Origin: Pseudomonas izuensis
GTDB taxonomy: Bacteria > Pseudomonadota > Gammaproteobacteria > Pseudomonadales > Pseudomonadaceae
Assembly (NCBI RefSeq): GCF_009861505.1
Contig: NZ_WTFT01000035.1
Span: forward strand, 41,113 to 105,112
DNA: 64,000 nucleotides
Direction: 5' to 3'
The first letter of the stretch is position 1. The number at the start of each line of letters is the position of its first letter. A program made the translations under genes and the position numbers. The notes under the pieces were generated by a model that saw only the letters and a program-made list of their open reading frames with translations, made no database searches and was not told where the DNA came from. Below, in pieces: positions 1 through 8,910 of the stretch.

Positions 1-216
1 GGCGGCAACTGTGAAGGCGAACAGAGTCACCAGCAAACCCGCTTGGGGGATGCTGACGTCGAGGTCACGGGCGATGGCCGGCAACAGGCCGACGATGATG
101 AATTCCGTGGTCAGCACCGTAAAACCGGCGGCCGACAACAGAAGAATGGGCAACAGCATGCAGAACTCCAGAAAACGACGACACCAGCGATAGCCCGAGG
201 GCTCACTGGCAGACAT
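1..216 (-). CDS. MFS transporter, N-terminal fragment (cut by window edge)
   Basis: The reverse strand reads open from position 216 off the left edge, giving 72 residues. They contain a hydrophobic first helix followed by TTEFIIVGLLPAIARDL and the start of a second helix, a pattern typical of the first helices of drug/sugar efflux MFS proteins of the AraJ type. The ATG at 216 has no clear ribosome site. An ATG at 159 has GGAG about 6 nt upstream and would begin directly at the first membrane helix, so the shorter start is a real alternative. The substrate cannot be told from this fragment. It is transcribed divergently from sstT. Confidence 0.72.
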   Translation of the reverse strand, partial: MSASEPSGYRWCRRFLEFCMLLPILLLSAAGFTVLTTEFIIVGLLPAIARDLDVSIPQAGLLVTLFAFTVAA

Positions 217-438
217 GAAAATGAGGATGGCGAAGCTTAACAGAGTGTTTGCGAACAGGGTTGCACGAAGCTGCAAATCACGCCAGGCAATTGGGTGGCA
301 GATCGTCACAGGCTCAAGGATCGGGACGTCGCTGTGATAAAGTCCGCGCCCCGCGAAACGTACAGCCTGTTCACCGGCCGCTTTCCGGCCTCGATGTCGC
401 GACACCCCCGCACCCAATAAAATCCGAGATGCCGTTTT

Positions 439-1671
439 ATGACCGCTTCATCCCCTTCTCTATTGCAACGCCTGAAACGCACCAGCCTGGTCACGCAGAT
501 CATCATCGGCCTGATCGCCGGGATTGCCCTGGCCCTGATTGCGCCTGAAGCGGCCAAGTCCACCGCCTTCATCGGCAAAGTCTTCGTGTCCGCGCTGAAG
601 GCGGTCGCGCCGATTCTGGTGTTCGTCCTGGTCATGGCCTCGATCGCCAACCACAAGCACGGTCAGCAAACCCACATCCGGCCGATCCTATTCCTGTATC
701 TGCTGGGCACGTTCGCGGCCGCCGTGGTCGCGGTGGTTGCCAGCATGATGTTCCCGTCGAGTCTCGTCCTGTCCACCCATGACGTTGCCGTCACCGCACC
801 GGGCGGCATCGGCGAAGTGCTGCAAAGCCTGCTGCTCAGCGTGGTCGACAACCCGGTCAGTGCCCTGATGAACGCCAATTTCATCGGCATTCTGGCCTGG
901 GCGATCGGCATGGGCATCGCCATTCGCCATGCCGGTGATACCACGCGCGAAGTGCTGGGCGACCTCTCCAACGGTGTGACAGTGATTGTGCGCCTGGTCA
1001 TTTGCTTTGCGCCGCTGGGGATTTTTGGCCTCGTAGCCTCGACTCTGGCCACGTCAGGTTTCGGCGCCCTGATCGGCTACGCGCATCTGCTGGCCGTGTT
1101 GCTGGGCTGCATGCTGTTCGTGGCCTTGGTGATGAACCCGGTCATCGTGTTCTGGAAGCTGCGCCGCAACCCGTATCCACTGGTGCTGATGTGCCTGCGC
1201 GAAAGCGGCATCACCGCGTTTTTCACCCGCAGTTCGGCGGCGAACATTCCGGTCAACCTTGAGCTGAGCAAGCGCCTGGGCCTGCATGAAGACACTTACT
1301 CGGTGTCGATCCCGCTCGGCGCCACCATCAACATGGCCGGCGCGGCGATCACTATCACTGTGCTGACTCTGGCGGCGGTGCACACCCTGGGCATTGCCGT
1401 GGACATTCCCACGGCCATTCTGCTGAGCGTCGTCGCGGCTATTTGTGCCTGTGGCGCCTCGGGCGTGGCCGGTGGTTCGCTGCTGCTGATCCCGCTGGCG
1501 TGCAGCCTGTTCGGCATCCCCAGCGAAATCGCCATGCAGGTGGTGGCGGTCGGCTTCATTATTGGTGTGCTGCAGGATTCGGCGGAGACGGCGTTGAATT
1601 CGTCCACTGACGTATTGTTCACGGCAGCGGCTTGCCTGGGTGAAGAGGCAAAAGCCCAACGATTGGCTTAA
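439..1671 (+). CDS. sstT: Serine/threonine:Na+ symporter SstT
   Basis: The 410-aa product is a dicarboxylate/amino acid:cation symporter matching SstT along its length. This inner-membrane protein imports serine and threonine with sodium. Visible family features are several long hydrophobic segments, the serine-rich re-entrant stretch ITAFFTRSSAANIPVN near residues 255-270, and the GATINMAGAAI motif near residue 295. The length is normal for the family. It is monocistronic: a REP hairpin followed by seven T's lies directly after the stop and probably ends transcription. It is unrelated to the steroid cluster and marks its left flank. Confidence 0.93.
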   Translation: MTASSPSLLQRLKRTSLVTQIIIGLIAGIALALIAPEAAKSTAFIGKVFVSALKAVAPILVFVLVMASIANHKHGQQTHIRPILFLYLLGTFAAAVVAVVASMMFPSSLVLSTHDVAVTAPGGIGEVLQSLLLSVVDNPVSALMNANFIGILAWAIGMGIAIRHAGDTTREVLGDLSNGVTVIVRLVICFAPLGIFGLVASTLATSGFGALIGYAHLLAVLLGCMLFVALVMNPVIVFWKLRRNPYPLVLMCLRESGITAFFTRSSAANIPVNLELSKRLGLHEDTYSVSIPLGATINMAGAAITITVLTLAAVHTLGIAVDIPTAILLSVVAAICACGASGVAGGSLLLIPLACSLFGIPSEIAMQVVAVGFIIGVLQDSAETALNSSTDVLFTAAACLGEEAKAQRLA

Positions 1672-1680
1672 CACCCAACC

Positions 1681-1772
1681 CTGTAGGAGCGAGCCTGCTC
1701 GCGATGGTGTGTCAGCCAACACGTACCCGGCTGACACTCCATCGCGAGCAGGCTCGCTCCTACAGTTTTTTT
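1681..1772. repeat. REPIN (two inverted REPs) plus T-run, probable sstT terminator
   Basis: Two REP sequences (GTAGGAGCGAGCCTGCTCGCGATG and its inverse) flank a short loop between the convergent genes sstT and the DUF1993 gene. The closing arm runs straight into TTTTTTT, so it can act as a rho-independent terminator. Confidence 0.85.
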
Positions 1773-1785
1773 GTAGCCGGGCGGT

Positions 1786-2295
1786 TTAGAACGCGCCCAT
1801 GTAATCGCGCTTGCCCACTTCCACACCGTTATGACGCAGCAGCGCATAAGTGGTGGTGACGTGGAAGAAGAACTGCGGCAGGCCGTAGGTCAGCAGGTAA
1901 GCCTGGCCGGAAAAGCGCTTCTCTTTCGGCGTGCCCGGACGGGTCACGATTTCGATGCCTTCCTTGCCGTTGATCTGCTCCGGTTTGATCTCACCAATGA
2001 ACGCCAGCACCTTGGCGATCAACGCTTGTAGCTCGGCGAAGGTGGTTTCGGTGTCGTCGTACTTCGGCAATTCGACTTCAGCCAGACGCGCGGACACGCC
2101 TTTGGCGAAATCAACGGCGATCTGCACCTGACGCACCAGTGGGAACATGTCCGGGTACAGGCGGGCTTGCAGGAAGGCGTTCGGGTCGATGTTCTTGGCG
2201 GTGGCGTGGGCTTCGGCCTTGTTCAGCACATCGCTCAGGGCGTTGAGCATCTGTTTGAAAACCGGAACGGAAGCGTCATACAGGGAAATGGTCAT
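1786..2295 (-). CDS. DUF1993 family protein
   Basis: The 169-aa protein begins MTISLYDASVPVFKQMLNAL and has the DUF1993 pattern, with conserved FLQARLYPDMFPL near residue 45 and FFFHVTTTYALLRHNGVEVGKRDY at the C terminus. The family is a DinB-like helical bundle of unknown biochemical function, common as a single cytoplasmic gene in Pseudomonas. I chose the ATG at 2295; an in-frame ATG lies four codons upstream at 2307, and neither has a strong ribosome site. It is flanked by REPINs on both sides and faces sstT. Nothing ties it to the steroid genes. Confidence 0.85.
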   Translation of the reverse strand: MTISLYDASVPVFKQMLNALSDVLNKAEAHATAKNIDPNAFLQARLYPDMFPLVRQVQIAVDFAKGVSARLAEVELPKYDDTETTFAELQALIAKVLAFIGEIKPEQINGKEGIEIVTRPGTPKEKRFSGQAYLLTYGLPQFFFHVTTTYALLRHNGVEVGKRDYMGAF

Positions 2296-2334
2296 GGCAG
2301 GTCTCATGGTGTGACGGAGGGAAACATCAGCCAC

Positions 2335-2436
2335 CTGTAGGAGCGAGCCTGCTCGCGATGAACCACCAGACACCACGGGTCATCAGACAACCCGCGTTAT
2401 CGTTGACGACCATCGCGAGCAGGCTCGCTCCTACAG
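2335..2436. repeat. REPIN
   Basis: Inverted REP pair of the GTAGGAGCGAGCCTGCTCGCGATG type with a ~45-nt loop, lying between the DUF1993 gene start and the 3' end of the steroid operon. Confidence 0.85.
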
Positions 2437-2493
2437 GGGATCGTATAGTGGGCCGATTATAGCCATGCATGGCCCTTCCCAGACTGCTCTTTT

Positions 2494-3369
2494 TCAGCTG
2501 CCGTACACCTTTGCCGCCGGAACCGCCTGAGTCAGCAGTTGAGCGACCGCGTCACCCATCTCACCAACCGCCCAGCGACCCTTGCGATCCAGTTCAGGAC
2601 CTCGACGCCAGCCGTCGGCAATCGACAACTTGCCGCCCTCGATTTCGAACATCTGGCCGGTGACATCGGCAGACGCCTCGGACCCGAGCCACACCACCAG
2701 CGGCGCAACGTTTTCCGGGGCGAAGTAATCAAAGCCCTCCTCCGGCTTCTTCATGGTCTCGGCAAACACCTGCTCGGTCATCCCGGTTCGCGCCGCCGGA
2801 GCGAGGGCGTTGACGGTAATCCCGTAGCGTCCCAGTTCCGCCGCCTGTACCAACGTCAACGAAGCAATCCCACCCTTGGCCGCCGCATAGTTGGACTGGC
2901 CGATGGAACCCTGCAACCCGGCGCCGGAACTGGTGTTGATAATCCGCGCATTGACCTTTGCGCCACCCTTGGCCTGCTCACGCCAATACTTGGCGGCATG
3001 ACTGGCGATACAGAAATGGCCTTTCAGATGCACGGCCACCACCGCATCCCAATCGGCCTCTGTGAGGCTGGCGAACATGCGGTCGCGGCAGATGCCGGCG
3101 TTGTTGACCACTACATTCAGTCCGCCGAAGGTTTCGATGGCCTGGCGCACGATGAGCGCCGCCGAGTCATAGCGGGTGATGTCGTCGCTGTTGGCCACGG
3201 CGCTGCCGCCCTGACCGAGGATTTCGCCGACCACGGCCAGTGCCGCCTCACGATTGATGTCATTGACCACCACTTTGGCGCCCTCGGCGGCAAAGGCCAG
3301 CGCATAGGCCCGGCCCAGACCACCACCGGCGCCAGTAATGATCACCACGCGGTTTTCACAGATTTTCAT
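2494..3369 (-). CDS. SDR family oxidoreductase, last gene of the ring C/D operon
   Basis: This 291-aa NAD(P)-dependent short-chain dehydrogenase has TGAGGGLG for the cofactor near residue 12, NNAG near 91, and the catalytic S...YxxxK set (NTSSGAGLQGSIGQSNYAAAKGG). A ~45-residue C-terminal extension (GGKLSIADGWRRGP) resembles the mycobacterial Rv3548c type, itself in a cholesterol cluster, more than ordinary FabG-like SDRs. It probably oxidises or reduces a hydroxyl on a ring C/D CoA thioester, but the exact step is unassigned. AAGGA lies 9 nt before the ATG. It is the distal gene of the leftward operon from 12.4 kb, separated from the thiolase gene by a REPIN. Confidence 0.88.
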   Translation of the reverse strand: MKICENRVVIITGAGGGLGRAYALAFAAEGAKVVVNDINREAALAVVGEILGQGGSAVANSDDITRYDSAALIVRQAIETFGGLNVVVNNAGICRDRMFASLTEADWDAVVAVHLKGHFCIASHAAKYWREQAKGGAKVNARIINTSSGAGLQGSIGQSNYAAAKGGIASLTLVQAAELGRYGITVNALAPAARTGMTEQVFAETMKKPEEGFDYFAPENVAPLVVWLGSEASADVTGQMFEIEGGKLSIADGWRRGPELDRKGRWAVGEMGDAVAQLLTQAVPAAKVYGS

Positions 3370-3399
3370 GTTGTTATTCCTTCCTGGTCGACGGGTTCC

Positions 3400-3490
3400 C
3401 TGTAGGAGCGAGCCTGCTCGCGATGACGGCGGCACATCCGACATCCATGTGACAGACATACCGTCATCGCGAGCAGGCTCGCTCCTACAG
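3400..3490. repeat. REPIN inside the ring C/D operon
   Basis: Inverted REP pair between the thiolase and SDR genes of one operon. In such positions REP hairpins can protect upstream mRNA or attenuate the downstream gene; which applies here cannot be read from sequence. Confidence 0.85.
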
Positions 3491-3520
3491 GGTCAGGGTG
3501 TTTCTTGAAATCGGGTTCGC

Positions 3521-4669
3521 TTACAACCGCTCGATAATCGTCACATTGGCCTGGCCACCGCCTTCGCACATGGTCTGCAAGCCATAGCGACCGCCGCTGC
3601 GTTCCAGTTCATGCAACAGGCTGCACATCAACCGCGTGCCAGTGGCTCCCAACGGATGGCCGAGGGCAATCGCGCCGCCGTTGACGTTGGTTTGTTCATG
3701 GGGATAGCCGGTCTCCTTGAGCCAGGCCATGGCCACCGAGGCGAAGGCTTCGTTGATTTCCACCCGGTCGATGTCTTCGAGCCGCATGCCGGCGCGTTTC
3801 AGTGCATAGGCGGTGGCCGGGATCGGCGCGGTGAGCATCCAGATCGGGTCTTCGGCGCGCACGCTCAGGTGGTGAATGCGTGCACGGGGCGTCAGCCCGT
3901 AACGCTTGAGCGCCGCTTCGGAAACGATCAGCATCGCGCTGGCCGCATCGCAGGTCTGGCTCGATACCGCCGCCGTCACCCGGTCGCAGCCGAACAGAAA
4001 CTCCAGTTCGGCCATTTTTTCCAGGCTGGTCTGGCGCGGCGTTTCATCGTGCAACACACCGGCCAGCGGTACGATTTCGCGGCTGAACCGGCCTTGTTCG
4101 ATGGCGCGCAAGGCCCGCTGATGGGACTCCAGCGACCAGGCTTCCAGCTGGGCCCGGGACAGGTCCCACTTTTCAGCGATCATCTGCGCCGAACGAAACT
4201 GTGTCGGTGGTTGTGCACCATAACGGCGGACCCAGCCTTCGGAACCGCTGAACGGATCGCTGAAGCCCAGGGGCTCGGCGGCGATCATCGCCGAAGAGAT
4301 CGGGATCTGGGTCATGGTCTGCACACCACCGGCCACGACCACGTCCTGGGTACCGCTCATGATCGCCTGCGCCGCGAAGTGCACCGCTTGCTGGGACGAA
4401 CCGCACTGGCGGTCGATGGTGGTGCCGGGCACCGATTGCGACAGGCCGGCAGCCAGCCAACTGGTGCGGGCGATGTCCCCGGCCAACGGGCCGATGGTGT
4501 CGACACAGCCGAAAATCACATCGTCGTAATCGTCGTCGGGGATGGCATTGCGCTCAACCAGCGAGCGCAACACATGGGCGCCCAGGTCGGCGGCGTGAAT
4601 CTGGCTCAAACCACCCTTGCGCCGTCCGGTGGGCGTGCGCAGGGCGTCGACTATGTAGGCTTCAGGCAT
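3521..4669 (-). CDS. fadA6: FadA6-type thiolase of steroid ring C/D catabolism
   Basis: The 382-aa thiolase shows the nucleophile motif TIDRQCGSSQQA near residue 90, VEINEAFA, GGAIALGHPLGATG with the catalytic His, and the terminal QTMCEGGGQAN with the second Cys. Whole-length similarity recalled for M. tuberculosis FadA6 (Rv3556c) is high, including IARTSWLAAG and IPISSAM. In the actinobacterial pathway FadA6 thiolytically cleaves a CoA intermediate after ring C opening; ScdF is the Comamonas counterpart. It follows the FadE32-like gene after a REPIN in the same leftward operon. It is cytoplasmic and probably a homotetramer. Confidence in the exact substrate is moderate. Confidence 0.9.
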   Translation of the reverse strand: MPEAYIVDALRTPTGRRKGGLSQIHAADLGAHVLRSLVERNAIPDDDYDDVIFGCVDTIGPLAGDIARTSWLAAGLSQSVPGTTIDRQCGSSQQAVHFAAQAIMSGTQDVVVAGGVQTMTQIPISSAMIAAEPLGFSDPFSGSEGWVRRYGAQPPTQFRSAQMIAEKWDLSRAQLEAWSLESHQRALRAIEQGRFSREIVPLAGVLHDETPRQTSLEKMAELEFLFGCDRVTAAVSSQTCDAASAMLIVSEAALKRYGLTPRARIHHLSVRAEDPIWMLTAPIPATAYALKRAGMRLEDIDRVEINEAFASVAMAWLKETGYPHEQTNVNGGAIALGHPLGATGTRLMCSLLHELERSGGRYGLQTMCEGGGQANVTIIERL

Positions 4670-4727
4670 GGTTTACCTCGGTGAAAAGAATTGGAGCCTT
4701 GCACGGTCATCAACATCGACCGATAAC

Positions 4728-4820
4728 CTGTAGGAGCAAGGCTTGCCCGCGATGGCGGAGTGTCAGTCAACATTGATGTGGCTGACACTCCGCCATCGCG
4801 GGCAAGCCTTGCTCCTACAG
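4728..4820. repeat. REPIN inside the ring C/D operon
   Basis: Inverted REP pair of the GTAGGAGCAAGGCTTGCCCGCGATGG type with a self-complementary inner part, between the fadE32-like and fadA6-like genes. Confidence 0.85.
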
Positions 4821-4829
4821 GGGATGTGA

Positions 4830-5885
4830 TCAAAAGGTATTTCCGGCACCCAACGCGCGATTGCCATCGAACAGCGCCCCGCGAATCCGCCCTTTGTGCA
4901 ACCCGCGATCACCCCAGACCTTGTCCAGCGCCCAGGCGCGTTTCATGAACAGATGCAGGTCGACTTCCCAGGTGTACCCCATCGCGCCGTGGGCCTGGAT
5001 GGTGTTTTTCGCGGCCAGCATGGCCGCTTCCGCCGTCGCCAGTTTGGCGTGGGACACCAGCACGTCCTGCCCTGCCTGCTGCCCGGCGACGGCATGAGCG
5101 GCGCGATACAACGGGCCTTTGGCGAATTCGATCTGCACCGCGACATTGGCCATCAAATGCTTGACCGCCTGGAACGAACCGACTGGTTTGCCGAACTGCT
5201 TGCGCTCGAAGGTGTAGTCCACCGCCAGGTCGACCATGCGCTTGGCCAGCCCCAGCAATTGAGCGGCACTACCGAGGGCGCCGCGGTTGACCGCAGCGGC
5301 CCACAAACGACGGCCCTGTTCACCGCTGGCAACGCAGGTAGCAGGCGCCGGCGTCCACTGGACCTGGAACAACTGGCGGCTGGGGTCGACCGATACGTTA
5401 CGCGTCAGGCTCACTGCTTCACGCTCAACCGCATGCACTTCATCGCCATGGGCCAGCAACAACAGATCCGCAACATGGGCATCGCTGACCAGCGGGTTAC
5501 CCGGCTCGCCAATCGCCAGTCGCGCACTGCCCTGCGCAACCCGCGACAACCAGTGCTGCTTGAGTGCTGCGTGTCGATCATCGAGTGCGGCAAGCAACGG
5601 CACACCGACCAGCATCGTCTCCACCAACGGCTCGGGCAGCCCAGCATAACCACATTCCTGGGCGATCAGAATGAAGTCCAGTTCATTGAGACCCATGCCA
5701 TCGTGCGCCTCGGGCACCGTCAGGGCGGTCAGGCCCAGCTCCACCAGTTGCGCCCACAGCTCGTCACTGCGCCCGCTGTCGCTCTGCCACAGTTCGCGAA
5801 TGCGCTCCGGGGTGACTTCATTGATCAGAAAACTTCTGACGCTGTCCTGAAACAGCAGTTGATCGCGGCTGAAACTAAAGTCCAT
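4830..5885 (-). CDS. fadE32: Acyl-CoA dehydrogenase, FadE32-like non-catalytic partner subunit
   Basis: The 351-aa product has the acyl-CoA dehydrogenase fold (N-terminal MDFSFSRDQLLFQDSVRSFL, C-terminal ERKQFGKPVGSFQAVKH and IQAHGAMGYTWEVDLHLFMKRAW). It lacks a glutamate at both known catalytic-base positions. It is shorter than the full-length dehydrogenase encoded just upstream, with 10 bp between the genes. In M. tuberculosis, FadE31 and FadE32 form such an alpha2beta2 heterotetramer in which one subunit carries the base; I infer the same here. The role would be FAD-dependent alpha,beta-desaturation of a ring C/D CoA ester. The ATG at 5885 follows the upstream stop closely. Confidence 0.88.
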   Translation of the reverse strand: MDFSFSRDQLLFQDSVRSFLINEVTPERIRELWQSDSGRSDELWAQLVELGLTALTVPEAHDGMGLNELDFILIAQECGYAGLPEPLVETMLVGVPLLAALDDRHAALKQHWLSRVAQGSARLAIGEPGNPLVSDAHVADLLLLAHGDEVHAVEREAVSLTRNVSVDPSRQLFQVQWTPAPATCVASGEQGRRLWAAAVNRGALGSAAQLLGLAKRMVDLAVDYTFERKQFGKPVGSFQAVKHLMANVAVQIEFAKGPLYRAAHAVAGQQAGQDVLVSHAKLATAEAAMLAAKNTIQAHGAMGYTWEVDLHLFMKRAWALDKVWGDRGLHKGRIRGALFDGNRALGAGNTF

Positions 5886-5895
5886 GGTCTCTTCC

Positions 5896-7062
5896 TCAGG
5901 CGCGCGGCATGCCGAGCATGCGTTCGGCAATGATGTTGCGCTGGATCTCGTTGGTGCCGGCGTAGATCGGCCCGGCCTGGGCAAACAGGAAACCTTCCAG
6001 CCAATGACCGACATCGCCGGCCGCCGGCGCTTCGGGCAGCAGCTCGCCGCGCAGGCCGAGGATGCTCAGGGCGGTGTCGTGCATGCGCTGATCCAGTTCC
6101 GACCAGAAGATCTTGTTGGTCGAAGATTCCGGGCCGATCTTGCCGCCCTGCACCAATTGCGAGGCGGTCATGTAGGTGCTCAGGGTGTAGGCCTCGGCGT
6201 CCAGCCAGGCACGCATCACCGCCTCGCCGATGGCCGGGTCGCGGTCGGCATGCTCGCGGTTGGCCTGATACAACTGCACCAGCCGTCGCGCGGTTTCCTG
6301 AAAACGCGCGGGTGAGCGCAGCAGCAATCCCCGTTCGAACCCGGCGGTGGACATCGCCACATGCCAGCCCATGCCCTCGCCGCCCAGGGCGTTTTCCACT
6401 GGCACTTTGACGTCATCGAAGAAGATCTCGGCGAACCCCGGCAGACCGTTGAGCTGCGGGATCGGCCGCACAGTGATCCCCGGCGTATCCAGCGGCAGCA
6501 GAATGAACGTCAGGCCGTGATGGCGCTGGGACTGCCCGTCAGTGCGAAAAATACCGAAGGCCCAATCGGCCCACACCGCGCGGGTCGACCAGGTTTTCTG
6601 ACCGTTGATCACGTAGTGGTCGCCGATCCGTTCGGCTCGGGAGCGGATCGCCGCCATGTCGGAACCGGCACCCGGCTCGGACCAGGCCTGGGCCCAGATG
6701 TCTTCACCGGTGGCCATGCGCGGCAGAAAACGTGCCTTTTGTTCTTCGCTGCCGTACTCCATCAAGGTCGGGCCGAGCAGGAAGATGCCGTTCTGGTTGA
6801 CCCGTGCCGGCGCCCCGGAACGGTAGTATTCCTCTTCGAAAATCAGCCACTCGATCAAGTCGCAGCCGCGCCCGCCCAGTTCGGTCGGCCAGGTCACCAT
6901 GCCCCAACGGCCTTCGTTGAGTTTGGCTTCCCAGGCACGGTGCTCGGCAAAGCCCTGTTCGGTGTCGAACGATTGCAGCGGTTCACTCGGTACATTGGCC
7001 GTCAGCCAGGTTCGCGCTTCGGCACGAAAGGCCTGCTGGGCCGGGGTATAGGTCAGGTCCAT
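5896..7062 (-). CDS. fadE31: Acyl-CoA dehydrogenase, FadE31-like catalytic subunit
   Basis: The 388-aa flavoprotein has AQAWSEPGAGSDMAAI and INGQKTWSTRA for FAD and substrate, and a C-terminal PIYAGTNEIQRNIIAERMLG. The usual MCAD-type glutamate is replaced by Ala (YAGT), but Glu243 in GFERG sits at the alternative base position used by IVD/LCAD and by steroid FadE subunits. The sequence recalls M. tuberculosis FadE31 (Rv3562) throughout. It is paired with the smaller FadE32-like subunit downstream and preceded 10 bp away by the EchA20-like gene. It probably desaturates a late ring C/D CoA intermediate. Confidence 0.9.
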   Translation of the reverse strand: MDLTYTPAQQAFRAEARTWLTANVPSEPLQSFDTEQGFAEHRAWEAKLNEGRWGMVTWPTELGGRGCDLIEWLIFEEEYYRSGAPARVNQNGIFLLGPTLMEYGSEEQKARFLPRMATGEDIWAQAWSEPGAGSDMAAIRSRAERIGDHYVINGQKTWSTRAVWADWAFGIFRTDGQSQRHHGLTFILLPLDTPGITVRPIPQLNGLPGFAEIFFDDVKVPVENALGGEGMGWHVAMSTAGFERGLLLRSPARFQETARRLVQLYQANREHADRDPAIGEAVMRAWLDAEAYTLSTYMTASQLVQGGKIGPESSTNKIFWSELDQRMHDTALSILGLRGELLPEAPAAGDVGHWLEGFLFAQAGPIYAGTNEIQRNIIAERMLGMPRA

Positions 7063-7072
7063 GAATGTGCCT

Positions 7073-7828
7073 TCAGCCGTTGAATCGGGCATCGCGTTTC
7101 TCGACGAACGAGTCGCGTGCTTCCTGAGAATCCAGTGAGCGATAGGCTTCGAGGGTGAAGCCCTGCTCCCAGCGGTATTTGTCTTCGAGATTGCCGTCTT
7201 CGATGCCGGTCAGCGCTTCCTTGGCCAGGCTGATCATGCCCGGGCTCTTGGCGGCGATGGTGCGAGCGATCTGCAGGGCGGTTTCGCGCAGGTCTTCGCG
7301 CTTGACCACTTGCTCCACCGCACCGAGGCGCCAGGCTTCGGCGGCGTCGATGGCCTCGCCGGTGAAATACATGTGACGGACTTTCTGCACCGGGAACAGC
7401 CGCTGCAAATGCGCACCGCCGCCCATGGCACCGCGATCCACTTCCGGCACGCCGAAGGTGGCGCACTCGGACGCGACGATGATGTCGGCAGCGCCACAAA
7501 TGCCGATGCCGCCACCGAGCACGAAGCCGTGCACGGCGACGATCACCGGTTTCGGGTTGCGATGGATCGCCTTGAAGCTGTCGTAGTTGCCCTTGTTCAC
7601 CGCGACGATCAGGTTGCCGTCGGCGGCCAGTTCCTTGATATCGACCCCGGCGCAGAAGCCGCGACCTTCGGCACGGATCACGATCACCCGCACATCGCAA
7701 TGACGGCCCAGATTTTCGATCTCGCTGGCGATGTCGGCCCAGCCCTGGCAGTTGAAGGCGTTGACCGGTGGCCGGTCGAACACCAGTTCGGCAATGCCGT
7801 TATCGATACTGACGCTAAATGGTTTCAT
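7073..7828 (-). CDS. echA20: EchA20-like ring D hydrolase of the crotonase family
   Basis: This 251-aa crotonase-fold protein has the oxyanion-hole regions EGRGFCAGVDIKE near residue 58 and GFVLGGGIGICGAADIIVAS near residue 102, and a GVPEVDRGAMGGGAHL stretch. These match M. tuberculosis EchA20 (Rv3550) rather than fatty-acid hydratases. EchA20 hydrolytically opens steroid ring D in HIEC-CoA, giving COCHEA-CoA, the substrate of IpdAB, whose genes are in the same operon. It sits 12 bp after ipdC and 10 bp before the fadE31-like gene. The assignment rests on recalled family similarity plus context. Confidence 0.88.
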   Translation of the reverse strand: MKPFSVSIDNGIAELVFDRPPVNAFNCQGWADIASEIENLGRHCDVRVIVIRAEGRGFCAGVDIKELAADGNLIVAVNKGNYDSFKAIHRNPKPVIVAVHGFVLGGGIGICGAADIIVASECATFGVPEVDRGAMGGGAHLQRLFPVQKVRHMYFTGEAIDAAEAWRLGAVEQVVKREDLRETALQIARTIAAKSPGMISLAKEALTGIEDGNLEDKYRWEQGFTLEAYRSLDSQEARDSFVEKRDARFNG

Positions 7829-7840
7829 GACTTTTTCCCT

Positions 7841-8908
7841 TCACGACACACGGCGGCACAGCTCGCCCAGGCGCGCTTCGGCGTCGCGGACGATCTGTTC
7901 AATCAATTGGGCGCAGCTGGGCAGGCTGTCGATGGAGGCGGCGATCTGCCCGGCAGGCAAAACACCCTCGGCCGGTTGCCCATCGACCATGGCTTTCTGG
8001 ATCACCATCGGCGCGTTGGCGGCCATGAGGCTTTGCGCGGCGGTCAGTTCACCGGCGCCGCGCATCTTCAAGGCACTGCCGAGCAGTTGCGTCAGGCTCA
8101 TGCCGGTATGGCGGCGATACGCCAGGCCACTCTGCAACGCCAGCAGCAAGCGTTTGAGGCCACCGCTTTTTTCCAGCTGATCGAGCAATTCGTTGCGGAT
8201 CATCCGTTGCGGCATGCCGTCGATGGCGCGGCTGATGATGATCGCCGCCGGGTCCTTGACCGCCAGGTAACGCGCCAGCGTCGCCCGTGGTACCGGGCTG
8301 TCGGCGCACATCAGAAACCGCGTGCCCATGGCGATGCCTTCGGCGCCGTAGGCCAGCGCCGAGACCAGGCCTTTGCCGTCCTTGAAACCACCGGCTGCCA
8401 CCACAGGCACCGACACGGCGTTGACCACCTGATCGAGCAGCATCGAGGTCGGCACCGAGCCGGTATGCCCGCCGCCCTCGCCGCCCTGCACGGTCACCGC
8501 ATCGGCGCCCATTTCCACGGCTTTCTGTGCGTGTTTCAGGGCACCCACGGTAGGAATGCACACCACCCCGGCATCCTTCAGACGGCTGATCATTTGCTTG
8601 CCGGGCGAACGGCTGTAGCTGACCGCCCGGACTTTGTGGCGCAACACCAGCTCGACGATGTCAGCGGCGTTGGCTTGATACATATGGAAGTTCACACCGA
8701 ATGGCTGATCCGTCAGGCGCCGGGTTTCAAGAATCGCCGATTCCATCTGCTGCGGCTCGATGGTCGCGCCGGCAAGAAAACCGAAGCCCCCGGCATTGCC
8801 CGTGGCCGCCACCAGTTTCGGATCGGCGACCCAGCCCATGGCGGTCTGGATGATCGGGTAGCGGCAACCGAGCAACTCGGTCAGTCGAGTGTTCAAGGAA
8901 ATCGCCAT
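7841..8908 (-). CDS. ipdC: IpdC-like flavin oxidoreductase (NPD/nitronate monooxygenase family)
   Basis: The 355-aa FMN TIM barrel begins with LTELLGCRYPIIQTAMGWVA and has the phosphate-binding region VQGGEGGGHTG near residue 145, then VVAAGGFKDGKGLVSAL and GTRFLMCADSPV. It matches the M. tuberculosis IpdC (Rv3553) subgroup of the nitronate monooxygenase-like family, required for CoA-intermediate catabolism after ring D opening. Comamonas ScdK is the comparable gene. The ATG at 8908 lies 2 bp beyond the upstream stop with a GGGGCG purine run before it; a GTG at 8914 would give a 4-bp overlap. It is cytoplasmic and within the ipd operon. Confidence 0.9.
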   Translation of the reverse strand: MAISLNTRLTELLGCRYPIIQTAMGWVADPKLVAATGNAGGFGFLAGATIEPQQMESAILETRRLTDQPFGVNFHMYQANAADIVELVLRHKVRAVSYSRSPGKQMISRLKDAGVVCIPTVGALKHAQKAVEMGADAVTVQGGEGGGHTGSVPTSMLLDQVVNAVSVPVVAAGGFKDGKGLVSALAYGAEGIAMGTRFLMCADSPVPRATLARYLAVKDPAAIIISRAIDGMPQRMIRNELLDQLEKSGGLKRLLLALQSGLAYRRHTGMSLTQLLGSALKMRGAGELTAAQSLMAANAPMVIQKAMVDGQPAEGVLPAGQIAASIDSLPSCAQLIEQIVRDAEARLGELCRRVS

Positions 8909-8910
8909 GC

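Noticed and set aside
4680..4727. Operator-like sequence (CATCGACCGATA) before the FadA6-like gene
   Set aside because: Only one half-site resembles the motif, the second half and the -10 are missing, and the gene is internal to an operon.
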